Shown: piece after piece, positions 21,575-33,994 of the stretch | Numbering within the stretch: position 1 is the stretch's first letter | How the letters are laid out: each line of letters starts with the position of its first letter | Assembly (NCBI GenBank): GCA_024220505.1 | Contig: JAKZZE010000010.1 | Coordinates: forward strand, 992,001 to 1,056,000 | Source: Rhizopus arrhizus | Lineage: Eukaryota; Mucoromycota; Mucoromycetes; Mucorales; Rhizopodaceae | DNA length: 64,000 nucleotides | Reading direction: 5' to 3' | Translations under genes and position numbers: made by a program | Notes under the pieces: model-generated | The model's database searches: none | What the model was told of the DNA's origin: nothing | What the model saw: only the letters and a program-made list of their open reading frames with translations

Positions 21575-22769
21575 TTCAATAGGTTTACTAATTATTTATG
21601 ATCAGAAATGTATAAAATACATTACTGCTTCATACTAAAAAAAATACTGTGATTGGCAAGAGAAATTTATCAGAGAGAGATAGAGAAAGAGAGAGAGAGA
21701 GAGAATACATTGCTCAAATGAGATTTCATTTTATAGGAATATTATTTAACTTTGTATGCGATCATTCATTTTGCACATCAACAAAGAAGCTTTCTAATAG
21801 ATTTTATGTTAAATTATTATTAAAGTAAAAGGATTTATAGCACTAAAAGAAAACACACATATATTGTCCATCAATGGCTTAGCTAATAAAGAGGTTCAGG
21901 ATAACTTCTTCTCAGAAAGAGTACTGGAGATCTAATGTGGCTTACGAGCTTCTAAAACTTACATTGTACGTAATCAATCAAACCCAAGCCATAATTCCAA
22001 AGCTTTCCTGATGTTTCAAATATGGCACAAGCTTTGTTAATAATACATGTATACTCGAGCAAAAAAAAAAAAAAAAGAAAAATAAAATCTTTTTTAAAAA
22101 AGAAAACGAGATAGTGTTAGCTATGTTTAATAAAAGTGTATTACATAAGTTATAATATAAAATAGCATTTCAGATGTTCCCAAGGGCTATCATTATAACT
22201 TGTATTATAGAAAGTGTGGTATTTAATATTATAAAGTACAGGGTTAGTCAACAACTGCTGTAGAAAACAAGCATTACTATCTTGCATTTCTAAATTGAGA
22301 CTACTAGTGAGGCTTAAGCACAAAGATATATTTTGGCCTATGCTATTCCAGAATCACAAAGTAAAATGATTAAAGTTAATAAAGTAAAAGGATGAAAGAA
22401 ATTAACATGTAAGTGTGATCTTTTGTTCGTGATAAGGTTAGCTTCCTATTTCCCTCTTTTCTTCCTGAGTGGGTATTGTTGTTGCATACATCAATAAGCT
22501 GCTGAAATTAATTTCATTGATTTATTATTCTGAATTAATAATTTAGTATATGTTTTTGGTTCATTGAATTTGATGTGTCAATCGATACTGTTTAAATAAG
22601 CATTATAACGCGTCGAAGTATTTTTTTTTCTTGTGTTAATTAGCAAAATAAAATATTAAGGAATCATTAAAAGTTTGATTCATGTTATGAGCACAAATAC
22701 CAACAGAGATAAAAAAGGACTACTTTTAAATGTGTTAAGTTGACTTATAGAACTTTTAATGTTGATTGC

Positions 22770-22805
<36 letters not shown>

Positions 22806-22860
22806 ATTATCTATAAATCTTCAATATTTGGTGGATAATTGAAAATTTCACTTTGGATGA
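21575..22860. repeat. AT-rich spacer with GA microsatellite and poly(T)
   Basis: No gene seen. GA-rich microsatellite at about 21674-21703, an A run at about 22060-22075 and a T run of about 28 at 22771-22798. Confidence 0.5.
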
Positions 22861-22861
22861 C

Positions 22862-23092
22862 TTAAATCACAAATGGCATTCTCACTTTCTGGCAATGTAA
22901 GGAATAGCAGATGATCACGATGAAATCAGGGTCTATACTTTCAGTTATTAATACAATATGATTTTTATTGACATCAACAACAGACCATCCTTTCCAAATC
23001 ATCAAAGCAGTTGTGCCGACGATCAAACTTTTCAAGATTTGCGTTGCAACTTGTCGCACGCTATTTCCATAAAACTCACCAAAATTATACAA
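22862..23092 (-). pseudogene. SEC11-like signal peptidase N-terminal fragment
   Basis: The minus-strand frame reads SVRQVATQILKSLIVGTTAL then MIWKGWSVVDVNKN and ITESIDPDF. This parallels the N-terminus of the signal peptidase catalytic subunit Sec11: RQ-x3-Q-x-L, membrane helix, MMWK-x-L, then the catalytic SGSMEPAF box. The serine of the box appears retained but neighbouring residues differ (SIDP instead of SMEP). No in-frame ATG precedes it, and the following RGD segment and the rest of the protease are missing. I read it as a truncated, diverging gene fragment, not a working peptidase. Confidence 0.4.
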
Positions 23093-23267
23093 GCACTAAT
23101 AAAACGTAGTAATAATCAAAATAAAAATATAGCCGTTGTTGTACAGAATGATGCACTCATTTGGGTCATTATATGCAGGGAAAATGTCGTGACTGTGCGT
23201 CAATGTCAAGAAGAAAAAAAAAGAGAACGGCAAATACCTCAATCTTTAATTCGTAAAAAACTTCCTA

Positions 23268-24165
23268 ATGTCCACTCTTTTTGTACGCCAAGGAGAAGAC
23301 ACAGTAGAAAATACAAAGTAAGAAAAACAAAAGTTAGAAAAAAACTTGTTCGTTACGGAAATATTAATTTTATGTAATTAGCGATTTATTGGAACTTGTA
23401 ATTAGTGAATTGCAAGAAAAACACAACATACTTCACAGTCATTATTCACAACTTGGAAAAGGATTTGAAAAGACAATTAAACCTTGGGCACTTGTATTCT
23501 GTAAAAATATAGAAGATATCGAAAAGACCTTTCATGAAGAAAGCCAAGAAGCGGAGCAAAGGACGTGGCTGGACTTAATACGCATTTGGTAATTATTCAT
23601 TTGTTTTTTTCTAAAAAAAATATAGTTTTTTTTATAATTAATACATTAGCCGAGTTGAAACAGCACATCAACTTCGAGCTGTACTATGTGGTATTCACAT
23701 CAAACCCAATAATATTGGTGAAGAAATGGATATTTTGAGATGGATAGAAGAAGAGAAAAATGGTCAACCACCCAGTATAGTTGTTGTCATTGATTTATTT
23801 GATCTGATGCTTAGCAATAAGTCGGATAACGAATATGCTGAGACTTTACGATACTTGTCCATCAAGTAAAAAAAAAAAAAAAAAAAAAAAAGTGTACAAC
23901 ATTTGTCTTAGTTTTTTTTTTTTTTAGTTTCAACGAATTAAGTCATTTGTTACTGAATTTAGTTGAAACATGTAACTTTTTAAGTAAAAAAAGTCAAACA
24001 AGATGGAGGGATATTCTAGGAGACACAATAAACATGAAAACACAATTAATAATTACAGATAAAGGACGACTACCACATGAAGAAGATATAAGAGAAGCAA
24101 ATGAAATAGGTTTCACAAAGAGAGTATATCACATAATAGCGTATTACATTGAAAATATAATTTAA
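23268..24165 (+). CDS. Possible RecA-fold Rad51-paralogue-like protein (SWSAP1/Shu type), tentative
   Basis: Four exons, 23268-23317, 23382-23588, 23650-23865 and 23928-24165, join in one frame to about 236 residues; the ATG at 23268 was chosen because its frame alone connects across intron 1 (MSTLFVRQGEDTVEN then DLLELVISELQ). Seen: helix-rich N-terminus, a strand ALVFCKNIEDIEK, then IRICRVETAHQLRAVLCGIH and PSIVVVIDLFDLM (Walker B-like strand), and SQTRWRDILGDTINMKTQLI near the C-terminus. The pattern of strands resembles the core of Rad51 paralogues such as SWSAP1 or Psy3/Csm2, which act in the Shu complex to promote Rad51 filaments. No Walker A GxxxxGKT/S loop is visible, as in non-ATPase Shu subunits. 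The gene structure is reasonably sure; the function is weakly supported. Confidence 0.5.
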
Positions 24166-24355
24166 ACAAAGGATAACAGTTGAACTGCCTTTAAAAAGTT
24201 TAATCCAGAGTACCAATAAAAAAAAGAGTGACAGAAAAAAAAAAGATGATCTGCTGGAACTTGACCAACTGTGACAAGAAAGCAGTCCTATTCTCTTCCA
24301 CCGCGTACACAAAAAAATTTTTTCTTTGACTTTAAATACGACCAGGTTGAGTTTC

Positions 24356-24457
24356 ATGTTCTTTTTTTTCTTCTTTTTTTTCTTACTCCTTCTTTTTGTA
24401 AATAGTTTAACTTTTTTTTCCTACACATTTGTACATAATGGACTCTACCTACTCTAA
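24356..24457 (+). promoter_or_regulatory. Upstream ORF overlapping the bZIP start codon
   Basis: An ATG at 24356 opens a 33-codon Phe/Leu-rich frame ending in TAA at 24455-24457. It runs through the bZIP ATG (24438) in another frame. If transcription starts upstream of 24356 (a TTTAAATA-like box lies near 24331), this uORF would repress the main frame, as uORFs do for GCN4/CPC1-type genes. Transcript start is unknown. Confidence 0.35.
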
Positions 24458-25148
24458 CGACCTTATAAACTTTGATACCTTGGATGACTGGTTAGAAAAT
24501 GACCTTCGTGAGTCTGGTCTGTTAACAGTGAATTCTAACGAAAATAATGACAAGCTTATTACTCCTTCTCAAATTTTAATGGCCTCTCCTCCAATCTCTG
24601 AATGCACTCCTCGCTTGGACCCTCTTTCTGACATTAGTACACCTGTGATTAAATATGAGCCACTTTCTCCCGCGGAAACTCCCAAGGTGGTACCAAAGGA
24701 TGTTATGTCACCGAATACTACACCCATCGATCTTCAACCATTCATCAAAGCCCTTGCATTATTGGGTTCAATTCAACAAAACAATACATCAGATAATATC
24801 GAAGAAACAACACTGAATGCCAACAACAAAAGAGAAAGGTCAGAAAGCTTAGACAAGAACCTTAGCCATGAAGACCTGATTGCTTTGAAGCGCCAAAGAA
24901 ACACAGATGCAGCAAGAAGATCTCGTCAACGTAAAGCGATGAGAATGGAAGCATTAGAAAAAAAAGTCTTAGAACTGGAAACAGCGAATGAAAGATTACG
25001 ACTACGTGCAGCCATAGCCGAAAGTGAAAAAGCCAACATTGAAGCAAAAGAAAAGAGAAGTAAAGTTCGAATTTTGGAATTAGAACAACAACTTGCTGAT
25101 GCACACCGAGTATTGATGCAGACCAACTTCAAAGAAATCACAGCATAA
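24438..25148 (+). CDS. bZIP transcription factor, GCN4/CPC1-like
   Basis: Intronless, about 236 residues from ATG 24438 (MDSTYSNDL). Seen: an acidic, Asp/Glu- and Phe/Leu-rich N-terminus (INFDTLDDWLENDL) suited to transcriptional activation; a Ser/Pro-rich middle with ECTPRLDPLSD and several TP/SP sites; a basic region RQRNTDAARRSRQRK around residues 153-167 with the N-xx-AA-xx-S-R signature of the GCN4 family; and a leucine zipper from about residue 170, which continues as a long coiled coil to residue 230. GCN4/CPC1 factors induce amino acid biosynthesis genes on starvation by binding TGACTCA. The zipper is longer than in yeast Gcn4. The overlapping uORF and pyrimidine-rich leader could give translational control. 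Confidence 0.85.
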   Translation: MDSTYSNDLINFDTLDDWLENDLRESGLLTVNSNENNDKLITPSQILMASPPISECTPRLDPLSDISTPVIKYEPLSPAETPKVVPKDVMSPNTTPIDLQPFIKALALLGSIQQNNTSDNIEETTLNANNKRERSESLDKNLSHEDLIALKRQRNTDAARRSRQRKAMRMEALEKKVLELETANERLRLRAAIAESEKANIEAKEKRSKVRILELEQQLADAHRVLMQTNFKEITA

Positions 25149-27142
25149 TTTCCCTTTTACTCTTATTTATTATTCATTAGAACCTTCCTTGTTTTATTTT
25201 TTCAATTTTTTGGTATTGATATTCACAAAATAACAATACTTTAAAGCGATAAAATTATTATTCTACAAACCGAAAAGAGGAAGGATGGTTTATATCGTTC
25301 TCTCTTCTTTTTAACTCTCCTTCAAAGCGTGTGTTCCATGTCTTAATAGTGTCGAAAAAAAATACTTTTTGGTCTTTTTTTTCATGGCTCTTTTTATAGA
25401 TTGGTCTTCTCGCTAACTTATTTTCTTGACAGTTTTACTAACTTTGATTTTTTATGATAGGCTCTAAGTGTTATTCATCTTCATATTACTTTGGTGTTGA
25501 GTTACGCGCGCGTGTGGTCGAGTGGGAAAAAAAGAGTGTGGAAGAATGGAGGACGGCTTGGAACAAAGACTGTTTGTTATAACTACTATTAATTTATATT
25601 GTAAAGAAACTGTTCTAACTCTTTTATATCTTCAATAGGTTTGTACAAAATATCTAGCTTGAGCACTTTTTTACGTACTTGAACATTGAAAAAAAAAAAT
25701 TGTTGACTCGGTGGAACATCTCATAACAAATATGGAAGTTACAATAGATTTCAAATGCTTCGATTGGTGTTTCACTGAGTTTATCAAAATTTTACTTAAG
25801 CTCTCTTTGTAAGAAACTATAACCCTGAAGAAAATATTTTTATTTCACCAAAAAAAAAAGTACATCCTTGACTATCTTCGAGTTTCTCTTGAAAATTCTG
25901 TATCCTTGTTTCAATTAATTTTCATCGGAATTTTAAATAGCTTTTCAGTCCCTGAGAAAACACAATTGTTTCCTTTCTGATCTCCAATCGCAAGAATGTT
26001 TTTTACGCAAAAAAAAATGTTCTAGATTCACTTGTGTGCGCTTGGCTGAGTGAGGTCACATGTGACATCGCGTGTTAGAAATAAGAATACAGTGCACAAG
26101 TATTGTACTACAAATATCTTCATAGTCTCATTTTTTTTGTTGAGCAAATTTACTTACACAAACATACAAAAAGAGGTTGCAAAATATTTAATGACAATTT
26201 AAAAAACGCCACCATCTGTTGTCAATTGTGCATAAAGCTACTTTTTAAATCGACAAGAATGAAAAAATTTTGTAGTTGCACAAATCATTCCTCTTGTTTC
26301 AGTACAATATTTTTGTAATTTTTGCAAATATCAAGAATTAAATTGGAAATAAAAAGGTAATAGTGCTCGAAAGACTTGTGAATAAATTGTTGGTTAATTT
26401 CTTTATTAGATTTCAAGACAAGAGAGAGTCCATTTAATTAAACTGTGCCTTTATTTAGGGTATGAAAATATTCAGGAACCGAAATGGATTCAAACTCAAA
26501 TATCTAATTGAGCTTGATGACAGTATAACTTTTTTTATTAAAAAGGAGTCTTAATGAATATGCAATACGTAATGTTACGTATTCGATTATTGTTTCTTGT
26601 GTAAAGTTTTAGTGATCTTTTACAGACAAGAAGTGTTTAATAAAGTAAATACAAAAGTGTTTACTTAAAACTTAGATAAATTAGTCAAATGAATCGATTT
26701 TCAAAAAATTACAGATAGTCAGTATAGCTATTTATTTAACGTATAGCTTCGAGAAAATAGCTATAACCGCTCTTAATAAAAAATGTTCCTAGAAAGATTA
26801 TCTAAATTAGCAGTACTTCTTTTTTTTAGGAAAGATTTTTTTCAACCTGTTGCTTTGATTTTCATAGAAAGGCAATTGAAAACGCTCCTCTAAATAGATG
26901 TTTGAAAGCTCTTTTATATTGATAGTCGATCATAATATGGCTCCTATTTCCAGTATAAGACAGCTTTGATTTATTTAAATGAATTAATAAAGCGAACGGA
27001 AGCAAGCGCTTTCTTCTTTATAATTTAGCCTCAAGAAAATGCTATAGCTGTTTATATCCTCTAAAGCATATTTCAGGGAGTAACCTCTTGTTATATTTTA
27101 CATATTTTCATTGGCAAATTGTTTTTCATGACAGTAAAAGAT
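25149..27142. other. Intergenic, no gene seen
   Basis: About 2 kb of AT-rich DNA with many T and A runs and only short frames without recognisable motifs. The first 200 bp are the probable 3' untranslated region of the bZIP gene. A GC-richer patch with an alternating CG-rich TTACGCGCGCGTGTGG lies at about 25502-25517. Confidence 0.5.
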
Positions 27143-27957
27143 TTAAAGAAAATGCCATTCAACATTAAGAACACCAGTTTTAAATTTACCAATCTTACCA
27201 AAGGCACTAACCAAACACATTAGTAAAAATCAATATAATAATAAACATTGGCTTACGCTGGAGAAAGGTCGATATGGGTCTTATCACAACTCTCACAAGC
27301 GTCCATGATAGTAACTTTAACACTTTCGCCATTAGCCTTGTTGGTGACCAGCGCCTTTTTGCCACAAACATTACTTTTTTTACTGTAACTTCCATAGAGT
27401 TCCCCGCTCAAAGCAGCAATCATGTCGTTGTTATCATTCCACTCACCACATGCGCCTTGGTTCGGAGTAAAGAAGGTTGCTTTTCCATTGTACCCATTAA
27501 AAGATGTCTTCTTTGTTGTTTTCTTGGTGGTTTTCTTGTTTGTCTTGGATTTCTTAGTTGTTTTTGTGTGACGCGTTTTGGTATCTTTATTACAAACTAT
27601 GCTCTTCACCAAATGGATTGGCACATAGACCTCCTTCTTCTTGCCCGAGTGACGGAAGGTATTAGAGTCGTTATACCAACTAGCAACAATGGTACACTTT
27701 TTACCGGAATGTTTTGTTCCTTTAGCATCCTTGAATGAAAGTGAATTTTTGGAGATAAGCTGAATAGTAGTTGTGATGTCAGTATCATCTTTAGCCGTAG
27801 GTTGACAGTGGTGATCTCCAGTTGAAATCCTACCATGGATCCTAAAGTGACCACCTGAAGTTTTCAATTTTGACTTCTCAATATGTAGACTGCATTTTTT
27901 TGCATAGGTTAAATTAATAATACATAAAAAAATGGCAAGAACATATTCCAATTTCAT
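27143..27957 (-). CDS. Secreted double-psi beta-barrel (RlpA/expansin-like) protein
   Basis: Two exons, 27257-27957 and 27143-27206, encode about 254 residues; the 50-nt intron splits the Ala codon in IDLSPA. I start at MKLEYVLAIF (27957), which begins a clean signal peptide of about 19 residues ending TYA; an ATG 18 nt upstream (27975) is preceded by no better context. After the signal comes an N-terminal domain of about 110 residues with four cysteines and no family I recognise, then a Lys/Thr-rich linker (TKKSKTNKKTTKKTTKK, about residues 130-147), then a DPBB domain with YNGKATFFTPNQGACGEW, VTIMDACESCDKTHIDLSP and AAFGKIGKFKTGVLNVEW. Such proteins loosen or bind cell-wall polymers or act in host contact; catalysis is not established. 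Confidence 0.8.
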
Positions 27958-30900
27958 TTTTTTTTTTGCCCACAATTAAAAGACAATTGAAAAAGAAAAA
28001 AGTTTGGCTTTTTATAAAACTATGAAAGGTTGCCTTGTCTCAACGTGTCCTTTGTTTTGATAAAAAAATTTCCCTAAAAAGGAACTCTTTAATTACGTTT
28101 CACACATAAAAAATTGTTGGTGCAGAAAGAACAGGGATCCCTTTCATAATCAAGTATAGCTTTCCTTGAGCTATCGGATAGGCGATAACATCCCTTTTAT
28201 CTTTATTTTTCAGTGTAATTAGATTTAATTCTGTTGTTAACATAGTGATCCCTTAAATTCAATGGGGCCCATACAGAATTTCTGTTGCACAAATAAAATT
28301 GGCAAGTAGAAAACATTTTCTATTGTCAAAAATAATATATTTTAGATCAAAATAGATATCACTGATATAATGCAGCGAATGGTTGTTATATTTTGATAAC
28401 ACTTATGCTTTTGAAAATGAAAGTTGTTTTCATATTCTGAATGGGCGTATTTTGATTTTTCTTTTTAGTTATGGTCACTACAAGTTCATCCAGGAATTCC
28501 AAGAAATGCACAAACCAATTACTTGCAACTTTCACACAGAGCACCCGATCCGGTTCATTTCCTACAAAAAAAAAAAAAAAAAAAAAAAGCAGGGCTTTCT
28601 TATGCCAATATAAGATTTCTATTAAAATAAAAAAAAAAGGCGTAGTCTATTTACTTGCCGTGCATTATCATTATCGAAGCAGTAAACGAAAATCCCTATT
28701 TTTTCAAATATGCTGATCTTAAATACAATATTGAATAAGCATCTCCTGAAATAATAGTAGATTGCGATGTATGTAAAAGATTTCATTGTTATTTATTTTG
28801 TTTATTTTTTCAAATGAATGGCTTGGAACGTTGAAAAAATTAAGAAAAAAGTTTCTAGAAGCAAATTTTATATCATTAATCTTCAACTGATTGATAAACA
28901 GTCTACAGAATAAGATGCTTTTAATGTGCTTGTATAAGCATTGTAGTTATTCATTATAAATTTCTGAGAAAGTTGTTTACAGTATTTTTAATTAAAAAAC
29001 CTTGTCTTGCCACAGATCACAATCTTTTTTCCCTCAACCAAATGATCAGTTTGACTTTTAAACGCGGGGGCTCCTGTCAGAACCTAATCAACATGTAACT
29101 CCGCATACTTTTTCAACTGATGCTCATGGTAGAAAAATCTATACACTTGCAATTATCTTTTTCAAATAAATTAGATTAAGCACCATAATAGTGCATGAAA
29201 ATAAGTTCACTGTAGCAAAAAGCTCTATATGCTATCTATTCCACACATATTTTCCAAAGCTTGTATACCAAAAAAAAACTACTATATGCAAGTTTAACGA
29301 AATTATAGCTTTTATGCATACAGTCAAAACGTGAAATGACAACTGCTGATACGGAATGGCTTCACATACGTGTTTACAGATTTTAGGTAAAAGACTCTGA
29401 CATATATTATTGTCTTTTTGAGAGTCGAGTCTATTTGTTAAGGGAGGACAGAGTATCTCATTTTCCAACATAGAAAACATTCAAGCCACAGATACAAATA
29501 CAGTATATAACCCAACTTAAAGAAATCACCAATTTATTTACAAATTATGTGGTATTCTGATTTCAGAATTGTCTTTACATCAGTTTCATATAAGGCATAC
29601 TACTATAGTCATAATTTATCCCAAAAAGGTATTCTATGTATTGTAGGGAAAAAGATTACACAAGCGATATATCAAAAACCCATCTGCATTGAAATGTCTT
29701 ACTTTTTCTTTTCTGCTTTTTCCCTTTTCCAGTTATGATTCTTTTCTGTGAAGAAAAAAAAAATGCCGGTAAGTAGTTAAATCTTAAAAAAAGATTCACG
29801 TCTGATATAAAGTATGAAAACAATACTACGTTGCAAGAAGCGCTTGAGACATCTGTTCAAGACCATGAGGATCTACCGGTTTAAAAATCATAGTATAAAA
29901 TGACTGAAATACTGATGTTATTAGGAAAATAAGCTAGCACGTATCATAGTGAGTACCCAGGTTCATTCGCCTTTGATAAGAAAAAGAAAAAGAAAAACAG
30001 ATCATGTCATGAACTTCTAAAGTAACTATTATACATGTGTAAAAAATTTTGTAAGCGGCAAGAAAGTTTTTTTTTATTTATTTCTTTACTTCTATTAAGC
30101 TAAACATGAACAGCACTATATAACTTAAGGCTATCTCGAATGTATAAAAAGCCAAAATAGTGTTCGAAATGAAGGTTGTTGCACTTTTAAAAGAAACCAT
30201 TAATGGGCTTGTGTTTCTAGCTTTATCTTCTTTTTCTTATTTTGACGTTTTACTTTGGTCAGTTAATAAAGGGCAGATGAAAAGTGATAACTTTCCCTTA
30301 TTTCTTTTTTATAGTTTTTTATATTTTTTTTTTCATGTTACAAGCTGTGTGTTCAGTTAATATAGCTATAAACTCTTTATATTCACTATTATACCTTATT
30401 TTCATATTCACTAATACGCGTTATCTATTGTTTAATTATTTGGCAAAAAAGATTAACAGTGCTTGAAATTATTAACTACCGCTATGTTCAAAGGAAATCA
30501 TAGAATGGCAATCAGGCATTATTAAAATTTAGTAATATAAATACTTGGAAATGTAAATTTGTCGGTATGCATATTTTGCTAAACTAAACCAGCGACTAAG
30601 AAGCAAGTTACTTACATTAATTATGTATAAATCTGGATAATATATTAATGTCAGAATTATGAACAGTATACAAACTTTAAATATATTATAAATAATTATT
30701 TTATATTGCGTCTTATAAAGTCCTTATTCTTTATTTTACTTTGTGAAAGAAGTAACAGTGCACTAAAACACACACACACATTGTTTGTATTTAGAGTGCA
30801 TCATCTTTATTTTCAATGTCTTGCAAAGACCCTTACAAGGATAAAAACTGTGAACCGTGCAAGTGATAATTCCTTTCTGAAATAACTAAAGTAACCAGAA

Positions 30901-33775
30901 CAAGAATATAAAATTAAAAAAAGCAAACCGGATTTTTGGTAATAATAGCTCTATTCAAAATAAGCAAATTAAAGATATTAATACGAAAAATTATCAATTG
31001 ATGGATTGCCAGAAATCATAAATTTAAATGATCCTCATTGTTTTTACGTAGTGTAACTGTAGATATAAAAACATAAGGCCTTGCTAAAATATGACTATAT
31101 ATTGATAACCTAAAAGAATTAGAGCAAATTGTTCTATTGATTTATGTATAAATTTGTTCGTATCACTATTAATCTTGCCATTGTGATCACATATATCCTT
31201 ATAAGAGATGGTTAACGAAGTTAATGTGTGTAAAGCTTTAAATAGAAGGCTTCTAAAAAATTAAAAGCTAAAATTAAGATGTTTTTTTTTTTTTTTTTTT
31301 TTTTTTTTACTAAAAAAAAAACTTTTGAAGGCTGTTATTATATCATAACTTGACATCTAATTTACTAACCTTGTGGATTATGATTTGTGCCATTAAACTT
31401 AATTTAGTATAAAAAGCTGACCGTGTCTTTGTTTCTTTATTTCAACCAAGTAAAAATTAAAATTTGTTAAGTTTATCCTGGAACTATATATAAGTTGCAT
31501 ATTGTTCTTTATATATATACTAGAAAGTTTACCCTAAGCAAATCCAAATAGATTTTAAATATATTTATTTGTAATATCCATTATTAACAAGTAGCAGATA
31601 TATGCTATGTTTTTTATATACTATTATCAAATTTATATTGTAAATGGATTCACCAAATTTAAGATACTTGAGAAATAGTCTATGACTAGCTAGTAATGTT
31701 AAAATGCAATTATTCTCTTTTTTTTGTCCTTATCTGTATAATCAAACTTGTGAGTATCTTTCGCAGTGATTGTATATTTTTTTTTCCTTATAAGTTCATC
31801 GTGTGCTTCAATAAAGCTCTCTTTACATTCAGGTTGTTCGTAATGGTATCACTGATGTTTTGGTTGGTTTATTATAAAACGTATATTATTAAGCTTTGAA
31901 GTATCTATACATATGAATAAAAGTCTCATAAACTAACATTTGAAGTCTCAATTGAATTAGATGAGTGAAAAAAAGCATGTCTATAATTAAGAAGGAGTTT
32001 TAAAGAGTATTCAGTGAGGAATATTAAACATTCGGCTCTGATTGTCCATGATATAGAATCAAAGTAACTTCATAATAGTAAAAGTATCTAGAATTATAAA
32101 TAAAGGCATTTTTACATTGTTTTTTTGTCTTATGAGGTTGGTTCCTATTCATTGTATTTGCTTAGAGCACCATCAAGTCTTTTTATACTTTCAGGCACAT
32201 AAAAATTGTGCGCAAATTGATTGGATTTCATTCACTACTGAGCTAGTTGCATAGCAACTAAATTAGTAAGTAAAAGGGTAGAAATACAAAGGACATCATG
32301 TAACGCATATCACAATTGCTTATTTACATAAGTTTTTCTTCCGTTCATTCTGTAAATTTTTCATAGATTCTTGCATTGCTCTAGATCTCGCTTTATGACG
32401 TATTTTCTCCCTTTAAAATTATACCCAATACCGTTAAAAGTTTTAACAATAATAATGTCACTTTTCATAAATTTTTAGCCATAGTTCCCTTACGAAAAAG
32501 TTACAGCCCCATCTCATAATTGTGATTAGCCAAAAAAAATTTTTTGGAGAAAGTAAAAATAAAGCTCCTTTCGATTGCTTTTTACTTATTTATGAAAGAA
32601 TTTTCTGAACAATTATAGGTGTAAGTTAGAAGTGCAATAATGAATAATACTTTGTCTGATCTTGGGAAAAACTTATCTCAATTTTAAAAGGTTTCTTTAA
32701 TAAGTCTTTCTATATGCTCAAATGCTTTGCTGAAGAATGGGACTATGGAAATTTTTTTCATAGCTGTTTCTTATTTTAATAGTCGTGTATTTATGAAAGA
32801 CATTTAAATGATCGATATGATTGTAATATTAAAGCTAAAATCAATATTTTTTTGTACATACGATAAAGTTGCTTATGTTGAAATATTTAAACAAAATGTC
32901 TAAATTCAACAAAGTACAATTATATTTAGCAACAATTCGATGAATATGGTTCAAATGTGAGTACATGTCGTATTTGCATATATATATATATATGAACCAT
33001 ATGAAGAACAAATAATTCACTTTTTTCCAAATATGGTAGCAGGATATTATGTACTTATTATAATGCCATTTAATTCTTTTATTAATCTTTGGTCTCTATT
33101 AATAAAATTTTTTATTGTTATAAATTTATCGTATGATGTAACTAACAGCATGGGGATTTGTTCAAATATTTTTTCGATCTCTGTATGTTTTTCTTTTATA
33201 CGCTTGATATATCGTATTCTTCAACTATCAAATGTTAGATACCACAACAGTAGTTTTATAATATTACTACTGTCCAGACCATCCTTAATGAATTCTCTGT
33301 TTGTTTAGCTAGTTTATTCATAGTGTATTGTTCAATGTTTTCTGCGCAGATCAAGTAGTTTTTTTTCAATTTTTATATCATCTTCAAGTCTACTATTAAT
33401 CCTGCTTATTTTTTTTTACTTTAAAAGCTATATCTATTTTAATTCCATTAAGTTATTGTCCAGTTAATATTGATTAATCAAAGTTTGTTCTCTTTTCATT
33501 AACTAACATAAAGATATAAATATATCCATGCAATATGCACATGCTTTTTTATATTTTCACTGTAAAATTGAAAATTTCTCTTTATTTTTTTTTACAGATC
33601 AAGCTTGAATTTATTTTCTGATAAAGAGAATAGTGAGAATGTACTTTATTTTTATATAAAAAAATGCTTATTCAAGCGTCGTTAACCCATGCATTGGTGG
33701 AAATAAAATTATAAATAAAATAAGAAGCAAAATATAAATTTCAGGTATGCTCTTCTATGAGGTTACAGTGTGATT
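27958..33775. other. Gene desert, very AT-rich
   Basis: I see no supported gene over nearly 6 kb. It contains an A run at about 28566-28588, a CA repeat at about 30771-30780, a T run of about 29 at 31281-31308 and a short AT dinucleotide run near 32979. Small frames (for example near 30160, 31696, 33033) are Phe/Leu/Ile-rich and look like chance translation of AT-rich DNA. Confidence 0.5.
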
Positions 33776-33994
33776 TTACCTAGCCACACAACAAAGGATG
33801 TATGTAGCTCGTGCAATTACTTCACCAGACGAAATATTTATCCGTTTCGACTTCGCCGCATAAAACACACGGGGATCGGTAAAGTGATGTGGACTAATTA
33901 AATGGAGACGTGCTTTTGTTGAAAATCTATGTGATAGAACCGTCAGACTATTGTGTGAGACTTTGGGAGAAAAATCGTATTCGATAATCTATGC
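33776..33994 (-). other. Unrecognised exon-like open frame
   Basis: A minus-strand frame of about 72 codons without ATG, lying in a patch of higher GC than its surroundings. It reads protein-like text such as HFTDPRVFYAAKSKR and SSGEVIARATYILCC and ends TAA at 33776. It could be a leftover exon of a gene or element. No family is recognised. Confidence 0.22.

Noticed and set aside
23092..23092. ATG start for the SEC11-like frame
   Set aside because: The frame there opens with TTG, not ATG, so it is treated as a fragment rather than a gene.
27274..27738. 154-residue plus-strand frame
   Set aside because: It is the antisense shadow of the double-psi beta-barrel gene, whose signal peptide and domain motifs are clear.
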